Assembly (NCBI GenBank): GCA_965262055.1
Contig: CBDHEI010000002.1
Span: forward strand, 2,046,001-2,110,000
Origin: G958296245 sp965262055
Lineage (GTDB): Bacteria > Chloroflexota > Dehalococcoidia > Lucifugimonadales > G958296245
DNA: 64,000 nt
Direction: 5' to 3'
The notes beneath the pieces were generated by a model that was given only the letters and a program-made list of their open reading frames with translations, was not told where the DNA came from and ran no database searches. Below are positions 7,942-16,900 of the stretch, piece by piece; position 1 is the stretch's first letter; each line of letters begins with the position of its first letter. Made by a program: the position numbers and the translations under genes.

Positions 7942-8225
7942 CCACCCCGCCCACAGCCCTCGGGCGTCGAATGGCTGTATGAAATGACGGCTCCATAGGT
8001 TGAGGCGCATGAAGAGCAATCGTATGAAGCTTTCCTCCGCCGCGAGGTGCTGCCCTACGCCCCGGACGCCTGGTACGTCCCCGGCAGCGTCAAGATAGGC
8101 TACGAGATCAGCTTCACCCGCCACTTCTACAAGCCGCAGCCGCTCCGCCCACTGTAGGAGATACGGGCCGACATCCTGGCGCTGGAGCGGGAGACGGAGG
8201 GGTTGCTGGAGGAGATCGTGCTATG
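7942..8225 (+). pseudogene. remnants of hsdS (start of a repeat domain) and hsdM (3' end)
   Basis: Two fragments follow hicA. Around 7945-7978 the bases encode PSGVEWL, matching the start of the second half of HsdS (see 10050-10090). From 8026 to 8225 the sequence repeats the last 200 bp of hsdM (7231-7430) with scattered substitutions; an in-frame TAG replaces a Glu codon after PLRP, so it is not functional. The fragment's terminal ATGA joins the start of the next gene, so that gene may use ribosome signals inherited from the hsdM tail. The arrangement leaves hicBA flanked by direct copies of the hsdM end. Confidence 0.85.
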
Positions 8226-8717
8226 AGTTCAACAACGAACCTTGGCCAACTGTTCAGGAGCTTCCATTTGGATAAGGTGAAGTTGAATTTGAAACTCCTT
8301 GAGTTGGAGTATTCATTCCAGCCTGCCGATAGAGATGCGGCTTGGGAGTTGTACGTCGAATTGCTTACTAGAATCGTCACTCAGCCTCTGCCTGCTGAGG
8401 ACGGAGAAGAAGGCACGGCTCTGGACAGTGTTCATTCGCTTTTCTCAATCACCCGTGGAATCTTACGTCGACAAGGGAGAGGGACTATAGAGTTTGCCAA
8501 GATCGCCATACCGGTGCTGAATCAAGTAGTGCGTCCCTTCACCGCAAAGTGGCATAAGGAGTCCTCGTCCTGCGCTTTCGATGACGAGACGATGCGGACC
8601 GAGTTCCGTAAAGAACTGGCGGCCCTCCAAGTGGACCTACGCAACTACAACCGCATGCTAGCAGAAATCGCCTGTGTAGAGGACCTGACCGATCTCGAAT
8701 CTACCGGAAGGGAATAG
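8223..8717 (+). CDS. uncharacterised protein, likely partner of the TIR-like gene
   Basis: 164 aa, not recognised. It has no signal peptide or membrane segment and looks mainly helical (KLNLKLLELEYSFQPADRDAAWELYVELLTRI). A central conserved-looking stretch is FAKIAIPVLNQVVRPFTAKWH. The ATG overlaps the ATGA at the end of the hsdM remnant. Only two bases separate its stop from the TIR-like gene, so the two are co-translated. Base composition is clearly less GC-rich than hsdM. It could be a regulator, sensor or effector for the TIR-like protein; the sequence alone does not say. Confidence 0.7.
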   Translation: MSSTTNLGQLFRSFHLDKVKLNLKLLELEYSFQPADRDAAWELYVELLTRIVTQPLPAEDGEEGTALDSVHSLFSITRGILRRQGRGTIEFAKIAIPVLNQVVRPFTAKWHKESSSCAFDDETMRTEFRKELAALQVDLRNYNRMLAEIACVEDLTDLESTGRE

Positions 8718-8719
8718 CT

Positions 8720-9337
8720 ATGTACCAAGTGCCAAGACACAAAGTATTCACCAGCTTCCACAGCAAGGATCAGGCGTACAGGGACTTGCTCGTTCAAATG
8801 ATGTCGGAGGACATCGTGGATAAGTCCGTCGGAGATGGAGACATTGACGATCGCAACATGAAGACGACGACGATCCGCCAAAAAATTCGCGACAACTTCG
8901 TCGCCGATGCGTCCGTCACTATTGTGCTGATTGGCCCCGACACTCATACAAGAAAACACGTGGACTGGGAAATTAGTTCGAGCTTGAGGAAAACCAAGAA
9001 GAACTCTAGGTGTGGGATGTTAGGCATACTTCTTCCAAACCACCCGGACTATGGCAGGTTGCGAATCGGTCCTCCTACCCAGTTGCCGCCAAGGTTGGCA
9101 GACAACATTAAAGGAGATGACCCCTATGCCCGCGTGTACAAGTGGCCTAGCGATAACGATCTGGCCGTCATACGTAAGTGGGTTCATACGGCATTTCAGA
9201 GACGAAACGGTACGCCGCCTAACAATCGCCTAAAGCCATTCGCACACAATAGAGAGCCGCTAGAGCCTGACAGAGTGATACGTGAACCCTATAGGCTGCG
9301 TGACGATATGAGACTTCGCGCTCCCGGTTTGCGCTGA
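8720..9337 (+). CDS. TIR-like (MTH538/DUF1863, ThsB-type) domain protein
   Basis: 205 aa. The first 140 residues show the TIR-like Rossmann fold: KVFTSFHSKDQAYRDLL, then SVTIVLIGPDTHTRKHVDWE with Glu84 in the W-E position where TIR NADases carry the catalytic Glu. This subfamily includes ThsB of Thoeris, which makes a NAD-derived signal. That a NAD-derived signal is made here is inference. No ThsA-like SIR2/SLOG or other known TIR effector gene is next to it; the only partner is the 164 aa protein. The last 50 residues are Arg- and Pro-rich with no known domain. It lies between hsdM and hsdS. Confidence 0.75.
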   Translation: MYQVPRHKVFTSFHSKDQAYRDLLVQMMSEDIVDKSVGDGDIDDRNMKTTTIRQKIRDNFVADASVTIVLIGPDTHTRKHVDWEISSSLRKTKKNSRCGMLGILLPNHPDYGRLRIGPPTQLPPRLADNIKGDDPYARVYKWPSDNDLAVIRKWVHTAFQRRNGTPPNNRLKPFAHNREPLEPDRVIREPYRLRDDMRLRAPGLR

Positions 9338-9399
9338 TCACGTTCACCTTCCATACTTGTATGACGCCTAGGGATTCAGGGGCTCCAGTGTGATGCCTA

Positions 9400-10869
9400 A
9401 TGCCTAGCCTAGTACCCTACCCCGCCTACAAGCCCTCCGGCGTCCCCTGGCTGGGCGACATGCCAGAGCAATGGGAGGTGCGGCGCGGCGGCTGGCTATT
9501 CCGCAAGATGGATAGGCCAGTGCGTGACGCCGACGAGGTTGTCACGTGCTTCCGAGATGGCACGGTCACTCTTCGCAAGAACCGGCGAACCGAAGGTTTC
9601 ACTGAGTCGCTGAAGGAGATTGGGTACCAGGGCGTCCGCAGGGGGGACTTGGTCATCCATCAGATGGACGCGTTTGCTGGGGCAGTGGGGGTATCGGACT
9701 CCGATGGCAAGGGGACACCAGTATACTCAGTATGTCACTCGAGCCAGCACGCCGATTCGTTCTACTATGCGCACATCGTGCGCGAGATGGCACGCAACCA
9801 GTGGATCCTGGCTCTTGCCAAGGGAATACGTGAGCGCTCCACTGACTTCAGGTACTCGGAGTTTCGCAGGCAGCAACTCCCCCTCCCACCCCTCCCCGAG
9901 CAGGCCGCCATCGTACGCTACCTGGACCACGCCGACCGGCGCATCCGCCGCTACGTCGACGCCAAGCGCAAGCTCATCGCCCTGCTGGAGGAGGAGAAGC
10001 AGGCCATCGTCAACCATGCCGTCACCCGCGGCCTCGATCCCAACGTCCCCCTCAAGCCCTCAGGCGTCGAGTGGCTCGGAGACGTGCCGGAGCATTGGAA
10101 AATACGCACTCTAGGCCAGATAGCGGAGTCGTTTCGAACTGGTCCTTTTGGCAGTATGTTGCATCAGTCAGACTATGTTGAAGGTGGAACTCCAGTCATC
10201 AATCCCATTCACATGAGGGATGGAGCGATCGTTGAAGACCCAAGTTGCAGCGTTTCCAAAGCTGTCGCAGATAGGCTGTCTAGCTATCGATTAGATCCGC
10301 ATGACCTAGTTTTCTCACGACGCGGCGAGCTTGGCCGTTGCGCCCTTGTTCGAGGTCGTGAAACCACCTGGCTCTGCGGGACTGGAAGCATACGAGTTCG
10401 TATTGAATATGACGGCATTGAGCCTGAGTTTCTGATTCAGGCGTTGCAGGTACGGTGGGTGGGGGAATATCTTTCGCTTGTCTCAGTGGGAGCGACTATG
10501 AATAACCTGAACACGGGCATCCTCAAGGGTGTTCCGATCCTGTTGCCGCCCATCCAGGAACAGAGGGACATCCTTGAACGCATCGGTAGACAGAGCCGCG
10601 ACATAGATGCCGCCGTGGTCCGCGCCCACCGCCAAATTGATCTCATGGAGGAGTACCGCACCCGCCTCATCGCCGGCGTGGTGACCGGCAAGCTCGACGT
10701 GCGCGAGGCGGCGGCCCGGTTGCCCGACGAAGCCGACGACCAGGACCAGCTACAGGGGGCGGCCCGCTGCCAGACGGCATGTACGAAGACCTCCACCCCC
10801 CCGGCGAGTCCGCAGAAGAGTTGGCAATGCCGAGCAACATGCCTAAACTGTGAAGCACAATTTCTGTGA
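9400..10869 (+). CDS. hsdS: HsdS, type I restriction-modification specificity subunit (frameshifted tail)
   Basis: 489 aa. Two target recognition domains start with KPSGVPWLGDMPEQWEVRR (residue about 12) and KPSGVEWLGDVPEHWKIR (about 218). Each is followed by a helical spacer (LPPLPEQAAIVRYLDHADRRI; LPPIQEQRDILERIGRQSR). HsdS chooses the bipartite DNA site for HsdM and HsdR. After VREAAARLPDEADDQDQLQG the frame gives a Cys-rich nonsense tail. A one-base shift near 10755 gives a natural Glu-rich end (MYEDLHPPGESAEELAMP...) stopping near 10852. So the C-terminus carries a frameshift, or a sequencing error in the G-run there. Confidence 0.93.
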   Translation: MPSLVPYPAYKPSGVPWLGDMPEQWEVRRGGWLFRKMDRPVRDADEVVTCFRDGTVTLRKNRRTEGFTESLKEIGYQGVRRGDLVIHQMDAFAGAVGVSDSDGKGTPVYSVCHSSQHADSFYYAHIVREMARNQWILALAKGIRERSTDFRYSEFRRQQLPLPPLPEQAAIVRYLDHADRRIRRYVDAKRKLIALLEEEKQAIVNHAVTRGLDPNVPLKPSGVEWLGDVPEHWKIRTLGQIAESFRTGPFGSMLHQSDYVEGGTPVINPIHMRDGAIVEDPSCSVSKAVADRLSSYRLDPHDLVFSRRGELGRCALVRGRETTWLCGTGSIRVRIEYDGIEPEFLIQALQVRWVGEYLSLVSVGATMNNLNTGILKGVPILLPPIQEQRDILERIGRQSRDIDAAVVRAHRQIDLMEEYRTRLIAGVVTGKLDVREAAARLPDEADDQDQLQGAARCQTACTKTSTPPASPQKSWQCRATCLNCEAQFL

Positions 10870-10986
10870 GGCTGTGAAGATGAAGAACATAACCGTATCT
10901 ATCGACGAGAAGACACACAGGCTCGCCCGCATCCGGGCAGCGGAGCTGGACACGTCGGTGTCGGCGCTGGTGCGCGGCTACCTTAG

Positions 10987-12689
10987 CCCGAATCCACCGA
11001 AAGACGACTTTGGGGACAGTCCTTGAAGAAGCCAGAGGGTGCTCCTCTGAATCTGGGAGAATGGTTTTGAAACAGAAAACCGCCCGGAAACAAGGAGCAC
11101 CCAGTAGATGCTGCCACAGAACAATCCCGACCGTATCGGCGTCGTCTTTGACGACCACCGCCTGGTGGCCAATGCCGGCCTGCTCCTGCCGGCCACCCTT
11201 GCACAGCACCTGGGCCTGCGGGAACTCGCCGACCATCACCTCGACCTCGGCTGCGCACCGGGGCGGGCGAACACGGGGGACAAACTGCTGACGCTGGTCG
11301 CTTCCGCGCTGGCGGGCGGCGACTTCATCGACGACGCCGATGCGCTGCGTGCTGGTGGGACGGTCGGTGTTCTCGGCTGCGTGGTCAAGGCGCCATCCAC
11401 CCTGGGCACCTTCCTGCGCAGTTTCCGGTGGGGGCATGTCCGTCAACTCGACCGGGTGAGCCGCCAGTTGCTGGCACGCGCATGGGCCGCTGGGGCCGGA
11501 CCCGGCGACTCGCCCCTGACCATCGACCTGGACTCCACCATCTGCGAGACCTATGGACTGGACAAAGAAGGGGCGCGACACCACAACTACACCGGCGCGC
11601 GGGGCTATCACCCACTGCTGGCCATCGCCGCCGGAACCGGCGATGTGCTGATGTCCCGGCTGCGCGAGGGCCGTGCCAACACCGCTCGCGGCGCTGCCCA
11701 CTTCCTGCGTGAAACGGTGGGGCGGGTGCGCTACGGTGGGGCCAGCGGCCAACTCACGGTGCGCGCCGACAGCGGCTTCTACGCCCACGCTCTCGTCGCC
11801 GTCTGCCGCGAGATGGGTGTCCGCTTCTCCATCACCATCCGCCAGCACAAAGGCCTGCGGGAGTTGATTGAGGCGATCCCCGAGCAGGACTGGACGCCGA
11901 TTCCCTACTGGATGGACGGCGCCGCCGATGTGGCCGAGACCACCTATACCCCCTTCCAGAGTGAACCCGACGCCGCGCCGGTGCGGCTCATCGTCCGGCG
12001 GGTGAAGCCCACGCCCGGTTCCCAGTTGGCCCTCTTCGCCACCTACAGCTATCACGGCTTCATCACCGACCGGGACGGGGAAACCCTGGAACTGGAGGCC
12101 GATCATCGCCGCCACGCCGAGATCGAGAACGCCATTCGAGACCTGAAACACGGCGTCGGACTCAACCATCTCCCCTCGGGGCGCTTCGCCGCCAACGGCG
12201 CCTGGCTGGCGGTGCAGGTGATGGCACACAACCTCGCCCGCTGGACAGCGCGCATCGGTCTGGCCGAACGGACCGTGACCACCAAGACCCTCAGGCGGCG
12301 GGTCTTCGCTCTGGTGGGACGGATCACCCGCTCGGCGCGCCGCCTTACCCTGCATCTTCCCCAGCATTGGCCTTGGGAAACCCAGTTCACTCGCGCCATG
12401 GCCCGGCTGCGAGCCATTCCACTCCCCGCCTGACTGCCAGCCTGCAACTGACCCAACTTCCCTGCAAACTCGTGCCACCCCGGTCCGCGAGAGTTCCCTG
12501 CTGCGTATTCTCTCGCCATCCCGCGCATCGCAGCTCCCGCAGAGGGCCATAGGGGCCCTATGCGGCGACTGAAGACCGTTCGCCGACCTCCAATCTACCC
12601 CAATGAGCCCAGCCATCTCCCCTGTAGCTCCCTCACCCACCCTGCCGCTGTCCTCACGCCGTCCATAGGTGTCCTTCGGTGGATTCGGG
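10987..12689 (+). mobile_element. IS1380-family insertion sequence (copy 1), 1703 bp
   Basis: Terminal inverted repeats are CCCGAATCCACCGAAAGAC at the left and, reversed at the right, CCCGAATCCACCGAAGGAC, with one mismatch. It is flanked by a perfect 5-bp target duplication CTTAG (10982-10986 and 12690-12694). It carries one transposase gene. The clean ends and duplication point to a fairly recent insertion, into the ribbon-helix-helix gene. Confidence 0.92.
11108..12433 (+). CDS. IS1380-family transposase (copy 1)
   Basis: 441 aa DDE transposase that appears intact. The acidic catalytic residues can be placed in LTIDLDSTICETYG (about residue 140), VRADSGFYAHAL (about 220) and HAEIENAIRDLKHGVG (about 340), which is the Y-(2)-R-(3)-E-(6)-K-like region of the IS4/IS1380 group. 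The C-terminal region is helical and basic. It fills most of the element between 10987 and 12689. Confidence 0.93.
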   Translation: MLPQNNPDRIGVVFDDHRLVANAGLLLPATLAQHLGLRELADHHLDLGCAPGRANTGDKLLTLVASALAGGDFIDDADALRAGGTVGVLGCVVKAPSTLGTFLRSFRWGHVRQLDRVSRQLLARAWAAGAGPGDSPLTIDLDSTICETYGLDKEGARHHNYTGARGYHPLLAIAAGTGDVLMSRLREGRANTARGAAHFLRETVGRVRYGGASGQLTVRADSGFYAHALVAVCREMGVRFSITIRQHKGLRELIEAIPEQDWTPIPYWMDGAADVAETTYTPFQSEPDAAPVRLIVRRVKPTPGSQLALFATYSYHGFITDRDGETLELEADHRRHAEIENAIRDLKHGVGLNHLPSGRFAANGAWLAVQVMAHNLARWTARIGLAERTVTTKTLRRRVFALVGRITRSARRLTLHLPQHWPWETQFTRAMARLRAIPLPA

Positions 12690-12933
12690 CTTAGGAGCCT
12701 GGTAGGCAATGACGCAGATGTAATGGCTCCCAACGGGCTGGGCACAGAGACAGTCGCAGGGCTCCGGCACAGGGAGTTGGAAGAGGTGCTGGCGGATTTC
12801 GATGCGCGCGGCGTGGGGTTGAATATGTCGGACAATCTGTCTCGGGAAGAGTTGTACGACAGAGACCGCGCCCGTGCCGAGGCTGAGGAGGCCAATAGGC
12901 AACGCCGGCGTAGCACGTCTCATGAGGAAGGCG

Positions 12934-13152
12934 ATGTCTGAGCTGACGCCGAGGCAGAGGGCCCAGATATCGGCCCTGGAGGGTCTTCCCGACGACCAGA
13001 TCGACATGTCGGAAGTGCCCGAGACCCTCGACTGGTCGAATGCGGTTCGGGGTGCGTTCTACGAACCTGGGCGAAAGCATGTGGGCCGGTCAATCGTCAT
13101 GACCACCGACACCACTGAAAACACGCCCGCCGCCAGATTGGGTTGTTCCTAG
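12934..13152 (+). CDS. small antitoxin-like protein with DDQIDxSxxPExxDWS motif
   Basis: 72 aa from the ATG at 12934, overlapping the end of the split ribbon-helix-helix gene by eight bases. The core LPDDQIDMSEVPETLDWSNA followed by VRGAFYEP resembles the N-terminal part of BrnA/CopG-like antitoxins, where this motif precedes a DNA-binding domain. Here the DNA-binding part is missing. From about residue 55 the frame runs into a copy of the hsdR 5' end (MTTDTTE at 13099) and a stray tail. It is probably a truncated gene. Confidence 0.5.
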   Translation: MSELTPRQRAQISALEGLPDDQIDMSEVPETLDWSNAVRGAFYEPGRKHVGRSIVMTTDTTENTPAARLGCS

Positions 13153-13326
13153 AGTACCGGACCCGCCTCATCGCCGACGTAGTTACCGGCAAAACTCGAC
13201 GCCCGCGAGTCGGCGGCCCGGTTGCCCGACGAATCCGACCCGATAGACGAGGATGGTCTCATACTGGAAAATGTCGAAGAAGGCTCCTCCGATGTCAGTC
13301 AACTACTGGAAGAGGAGCAGGCATAG
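13099..13326 (+). pseudogene. remnants of hsdR 5' end and hsdS 3' end
   Basis: Bases 13099-13122 read MTTDTTE, matching the first codons of hsdR (13909) almost base for base. Immediately after, 13146-13326 match the HsdS C-terminus: LEYRTRLIADVVTGK, one extra A causing a frameshift, then LDARESAARLPDES and an acidic tail ending EEEQA before a TAG. The authentic hsdS has EEYRTRLIAGVVTGKLDVRE at 10650-10710. Thus a second hsdS-hsdR junction once existed here and was collapsed by deletion. Confidence 0.8.
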
Positions 13327-13342
13327 AAAGGGAGGTGACCGC

Positions 13343-13588
13343 ATGACGGACTGGAGTAGGTGCCCAGCGGTGGAAAGCGTGCCCGGCAGGGTTAGCGGAG
13401 CCTGGGTGTTTACCGGCACCAGGCTGCCCGTGTCCGCCCTTTTCGGCAACCTGGCGGAGGGCGCGACAGTCCACGATTTCGTTGAGTGGTTCGACGGAGA
13501 CGAAGCACAGGTGCGGACGGTCTTGGAATTCGTGGTGCAAGACCTTGACGCCAAGGTCGCCATGGTCTCGCATGCGAATCCTGTTTGA
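13343..13588 (+). CDS. DUF433 antitoxin-like protein
   Basis: 81 aa from the ATG at 13343, preceded by the strong ribosome site GGGAGGTGA. The sequence PGRVSGAWVFTGTRLPVSALFGNLAEG is the typical DUF433 opening, followed by TVHDFVEWFDG and a C-terminal helix, forming a winged-helix-like fold. DUF433 genes are regularly paired with DUF5615 PIN-like toxins, as here (17-base overlap with the next gene). It probably neutralises the toxin and regulates the pair. Confidence 0.9.
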   Translation: MTDWSRCPAVESVPGRVSGAWVFTGTRLPVSALFGNLAEGATVHDFVEWFDGDEAQVRTVLEFVVQDLDAKVAMVSHANPV

Positions 13589-13907
13589 CCACAATACGCC
13601 CCGGCTGCTTCGACGTCACCTCGTCGGTCATGACATCGACGCGGCGGCGGAGCGCGGGTGGGCAGCGCTGGGCAATGGCGCATTGCTGGATCGAGCTGAG
13701 GAAGCAGGGTATGAGGTCGTGATTACCGCAGATAAGAACATTCCGCACCAACAGAACCTGGGACGCCGAAGCTTGGCATTGATCGTTCTCGGCGCGAACC
13801 GGTGGCCCCTCATCGAGCCAAGGATGGAGGATATCCGCAATGCTCTTGAGGGGATACAGCCCGGAGAGGTGAAGGAAGTCCCCATCCCGATGAGAGGCGA
13901 GGGATAG
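13572..13907 (+). CDS. DUF5615 PIN-like toxin
   Basis: 111 aa from the ATG at 13572, overlapping the DUF433 gene by 17 bases. MRILFDHNTPRLLRRHLVGHD carries the first acidic residue (LFDHN), and YEVVITADKNIPHQQN gives the second acidic site (TADKN), as in PIN-like DUF5615 proteins. An endonuclease (probably RNase) role is inferred from the family. The hsdR start follows its stop codon by one base, so hsdR is probably co-transcribed with this toxin-antitoxin pair. Confidence 0.88.
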   Translation: MRILFDHNTPRLLRRHLVGHDIDAAAERGWAALGNGALLDRAEEAGYEVVITADKNIPHQQNLGRRSLALIVLGANRWPLIEPRMEDIRNALEGIQPGEVKEVPIPMRGEG

Positions 13908-13908
13908 C

Positions 13909-16900
13909 GTGACCACCGACACCACCGAGAAGGGCCTCGAGAGCCTCATCTGCACGGCCCTGACGGGAGCCGCCTGCGACCCGGCCCAGGAAGGGGTGAC
14001 GCGCGAGCGGCCGTCCACCTACGGCGCTGGATGGATATGCGGCGACCCCCGGGACTACGACCGCGAGTACTGCGTGGACCTCGCCCAGCTCTCCGCCTTC
14101 CTCCACGCCACCCAGCGCAGGGCAGCCGAGTCACTGGACCTGGGCCGGGACATTCCGACGCGGCGCATCTTCCTGGCCAGGCTGCAAGGGGAAGTCACCA
14201 AGCGCGGGACCATCGACGTGCTCCGCAAGGGCGTCAAGCACGGGCCGCACCAGATCGACCTGATGTACGGCACGCCGTCGCCGGGTAACGAGAAGGCCAA
14301 AGCGCGGTACGGGCAGAACCGCTTCAGCGTGACGAGGCAGCTCCGCTACAGCCGGGACCAGACCCAGCTTGCCCTGGACCTGTGCCTCTTCGTCAACGGC
14401 CTGCCCGTCGCCACCTTCGAGCTGAAGAACAGCCTGACCAAGCAGACGGTGGATGATGCGGTCGAGCAATACAAGCGCGACCGGCACCCCAGTGAGAAGC
14501 TCTTCGAGCTGGGGCGCTGCCTCGTCCACTTCGCGGTGGACGACCACGAGGTGCGCTTCTGTACCCATCTCAAAGGCAAGGCGTCGTGGTTCCTGCCCTT
14601 CAACCGGGGGTGGAACGACGGCGCGGGCAACCCGCCGAACCCAAACGGACTCAAGACTGACTACCTCTGGAAGCAGGTCCTCACCCGCGACGGCCTGACG
14701 GACATCATCGAGAACTACGCCCAGGTCGTGGAGTCGAAGGACGAGAAGACCGGGCGCAGGAAGCGGGAGCAGCTATGGCCCCGTTACCACCAGTTGGACG
14801 TGGTGCGCGGGCTCTTGGCCGACGCATCCACCAGGGGAGTCGGCCCCAAGTATCTGATTCAGCACTCGGCGGGCAGCGGCAAGTCGAACTCCATCGCGTG
14901 GCTGGCCCACCAGCTAATCGGGCTGGAGCAGGACGGCAAGGCGCTCTTCGATTCGGCCATCGTCGTTACCGACCGGAAGATCTTGGACAGGCAGATACGG
15001 GACACCATCAAGCAGTTCGCCCAGGTCGGCTCCGTCGTCGGCCACGCCGAGAGCTCGAGCAACCTCCGCACCCTGCTCCAGGAGGGCAAGCGGATCGTCA
15101 TCACCACCGTCCAGAAGTTCCCGTTCATCCTGGACGCCATCGGCAACGAGCACCGGCGCAGGTTCGCCATCATCATCGACGAGGCCCATTCGAGCCAGGG
15201 CGGACGGGCGGCGGCGTTCATGTCCATGGCCCTGGGGCAGGCCGGCGTAGAAGAGGTGGAAGAGACCGCCGAGGACAAGATCAACCGGTTGATGGAGAGC
15301 AAGAAGCTGCTGCCCAACGCCAGCTACTTCGCCTTCACAGCCACCCCCAAGAACAAGACCCTGGAAATCTTCGGCGACCCGTCGCCGGAGGGCGGGAACA
15401 CCAGGCATCTCCCATTCCACGTCTACACCATGAAGCAGGCGATCCAGGAAGGCTTCATCATCGACGTGCTGGAGCACTACACGCCGGTCAACAGCTACTA
15501 CCGTCTCGTCAAGACGGTGGAGGGAGACCCGGAGTTCGACATCAAGCGTGCCGGCAAGAAGCTGCGGCGCTACGTGGAGGACAACGACCACGCCATCCGC
15601 CTCAAGGCGGAGATCATGGTGGACCACTTCCACGAGCAGGTGGATGGCTTGCGGAAGATAGGCGGCCAGGCGCGCGCCATGGTGGTGACGAGCAGCATCA
15701 AGCGGGCCATCGAGTACTACTACGCCATCCGGAGCTACCTGGAGGAGCGCAAGAGCCCATACAAGGCCATCGCCGCCTTCTCCGGCGAGCACGAGCACGA
15801 CGGCGCGAAGGTCACGGAGGCGTCCCTCAACGGCTTCTCGTCCAATCTTATTGCGGACAGGATTCAGGAGGACCCTTTCCTGGTCTGTGCGGACAAGTTC
15901 CAAACAGGCTACGATGAGCCACTTCTGCACACCATGTACGTCGACAAGGCGCTGTCGGGCGTCAGGGCCGTGCAGACGCTGTCGCGCCTCAACAGGGCGC
16001 ACCCCAAGAAGCACGACGCCTTCGTGCTCGACTTTTCAAACGACGCCGACATCATCCAGCACTCTTTCGCCGACTACTACCGTGCCACCATCCTGGCGGA
16101 GGAGACCGACCCCAACAAGCTCCACGACCTCAAGGCGGCGCTCGACGGCTACCAGGTTTACAGCCCCGCGCAGGTGGAAGACCTGGTGGAAAAGTACCTT
16201 TCCGAAGCCGGACGCGACCGGCTCGACCCCATCCTGGACCGATGCGTCGCGCTCTACCGGGAGCAGTTGGACGAGGATGGCCAGGTCGAATTCAAAGGCA
16301 ACGCGAAGGCGTTCCTCCGTGCCTACGGTTTCCTGGCGGCCATCCTGCCCTACACCTACGCCGAGTGGGAGAAGCTTTCCATATTCCTGACCTTCCTCGT
16401 TCCCAAGCTGCCCGCCCCCGTCGAGGACGACCTGTCGAAGGGAATCCTCGAAGCCATCGACATGGACAGCTACCGGGTGGAGAAGCAGGCCGCGCGGGAC
16501 ATCCAGCTTCCCGACGAGGACGCGGAGATCGGGCCGGTCCCCACAGATGGCGGAGGGCAGAAGCCGGAACCGGAGATGGACCGCCTCTCCAATATCGTCA
16601 GGGACTTCAACGACCGCTTCGGCAACGTCGAGTGGAAGGACCAGGACAAGATCGAGAAGGCGATCTTAGAAGAGTTGCCCGCCAAGGTCGCCGGCAACAG
16701 CGCGTACCAGAACGCGATGGCGAACTCCGACGAGCAGAACGCCCGGATCGAGCACGACAAGGCGCTGCAGCACGCCATCACCGACTATCTCTCAGACCCG
16801 ACCGAGCTGTTCAAGCAGTTCAGCGACAACGAGTCCTTCCGCCGCTGGCTCTCCGAGACAGTCTTCGCCATCACATATCGCAGATCGCCGGCTGCTTCCA

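Larger units (their letters stand above)
10880..12941 (+). pseudogene. ribbon-helix-helix (CopG/VapB-type) antitoxin-like gene split by IS1380 element
   Basis: The 5' part (10880-10986) encodes MKNITVSIDEKTHRLARIRA plus AELDTSVSALVRGYL, a ribbon-helix-helix DNA-binding domain of antitoxin type. The frame is broken by an IS at 10987. Taking out 10987-12689 and one copy of the 5-bp duplication CTTAG restores an uninterrupted frame through to the TGA at 12941, with a 3' half RSLVGNDADVMAPNG...REELYDRDRARAEAEEANR. The intact protein would be about 118 aa. The gene follows hsdS by a few bases. The following 72-codon gene overlaps its end by eight bases. Confidence 0.85.

Noticed and set aside
10667..12916. 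A 749-codon open frame on the minus strand across the IS1380 element
   Set aside because: It runs antisense to the intact transposase and across both IS ends and has no domain; it is a GC-rich shadow frame.
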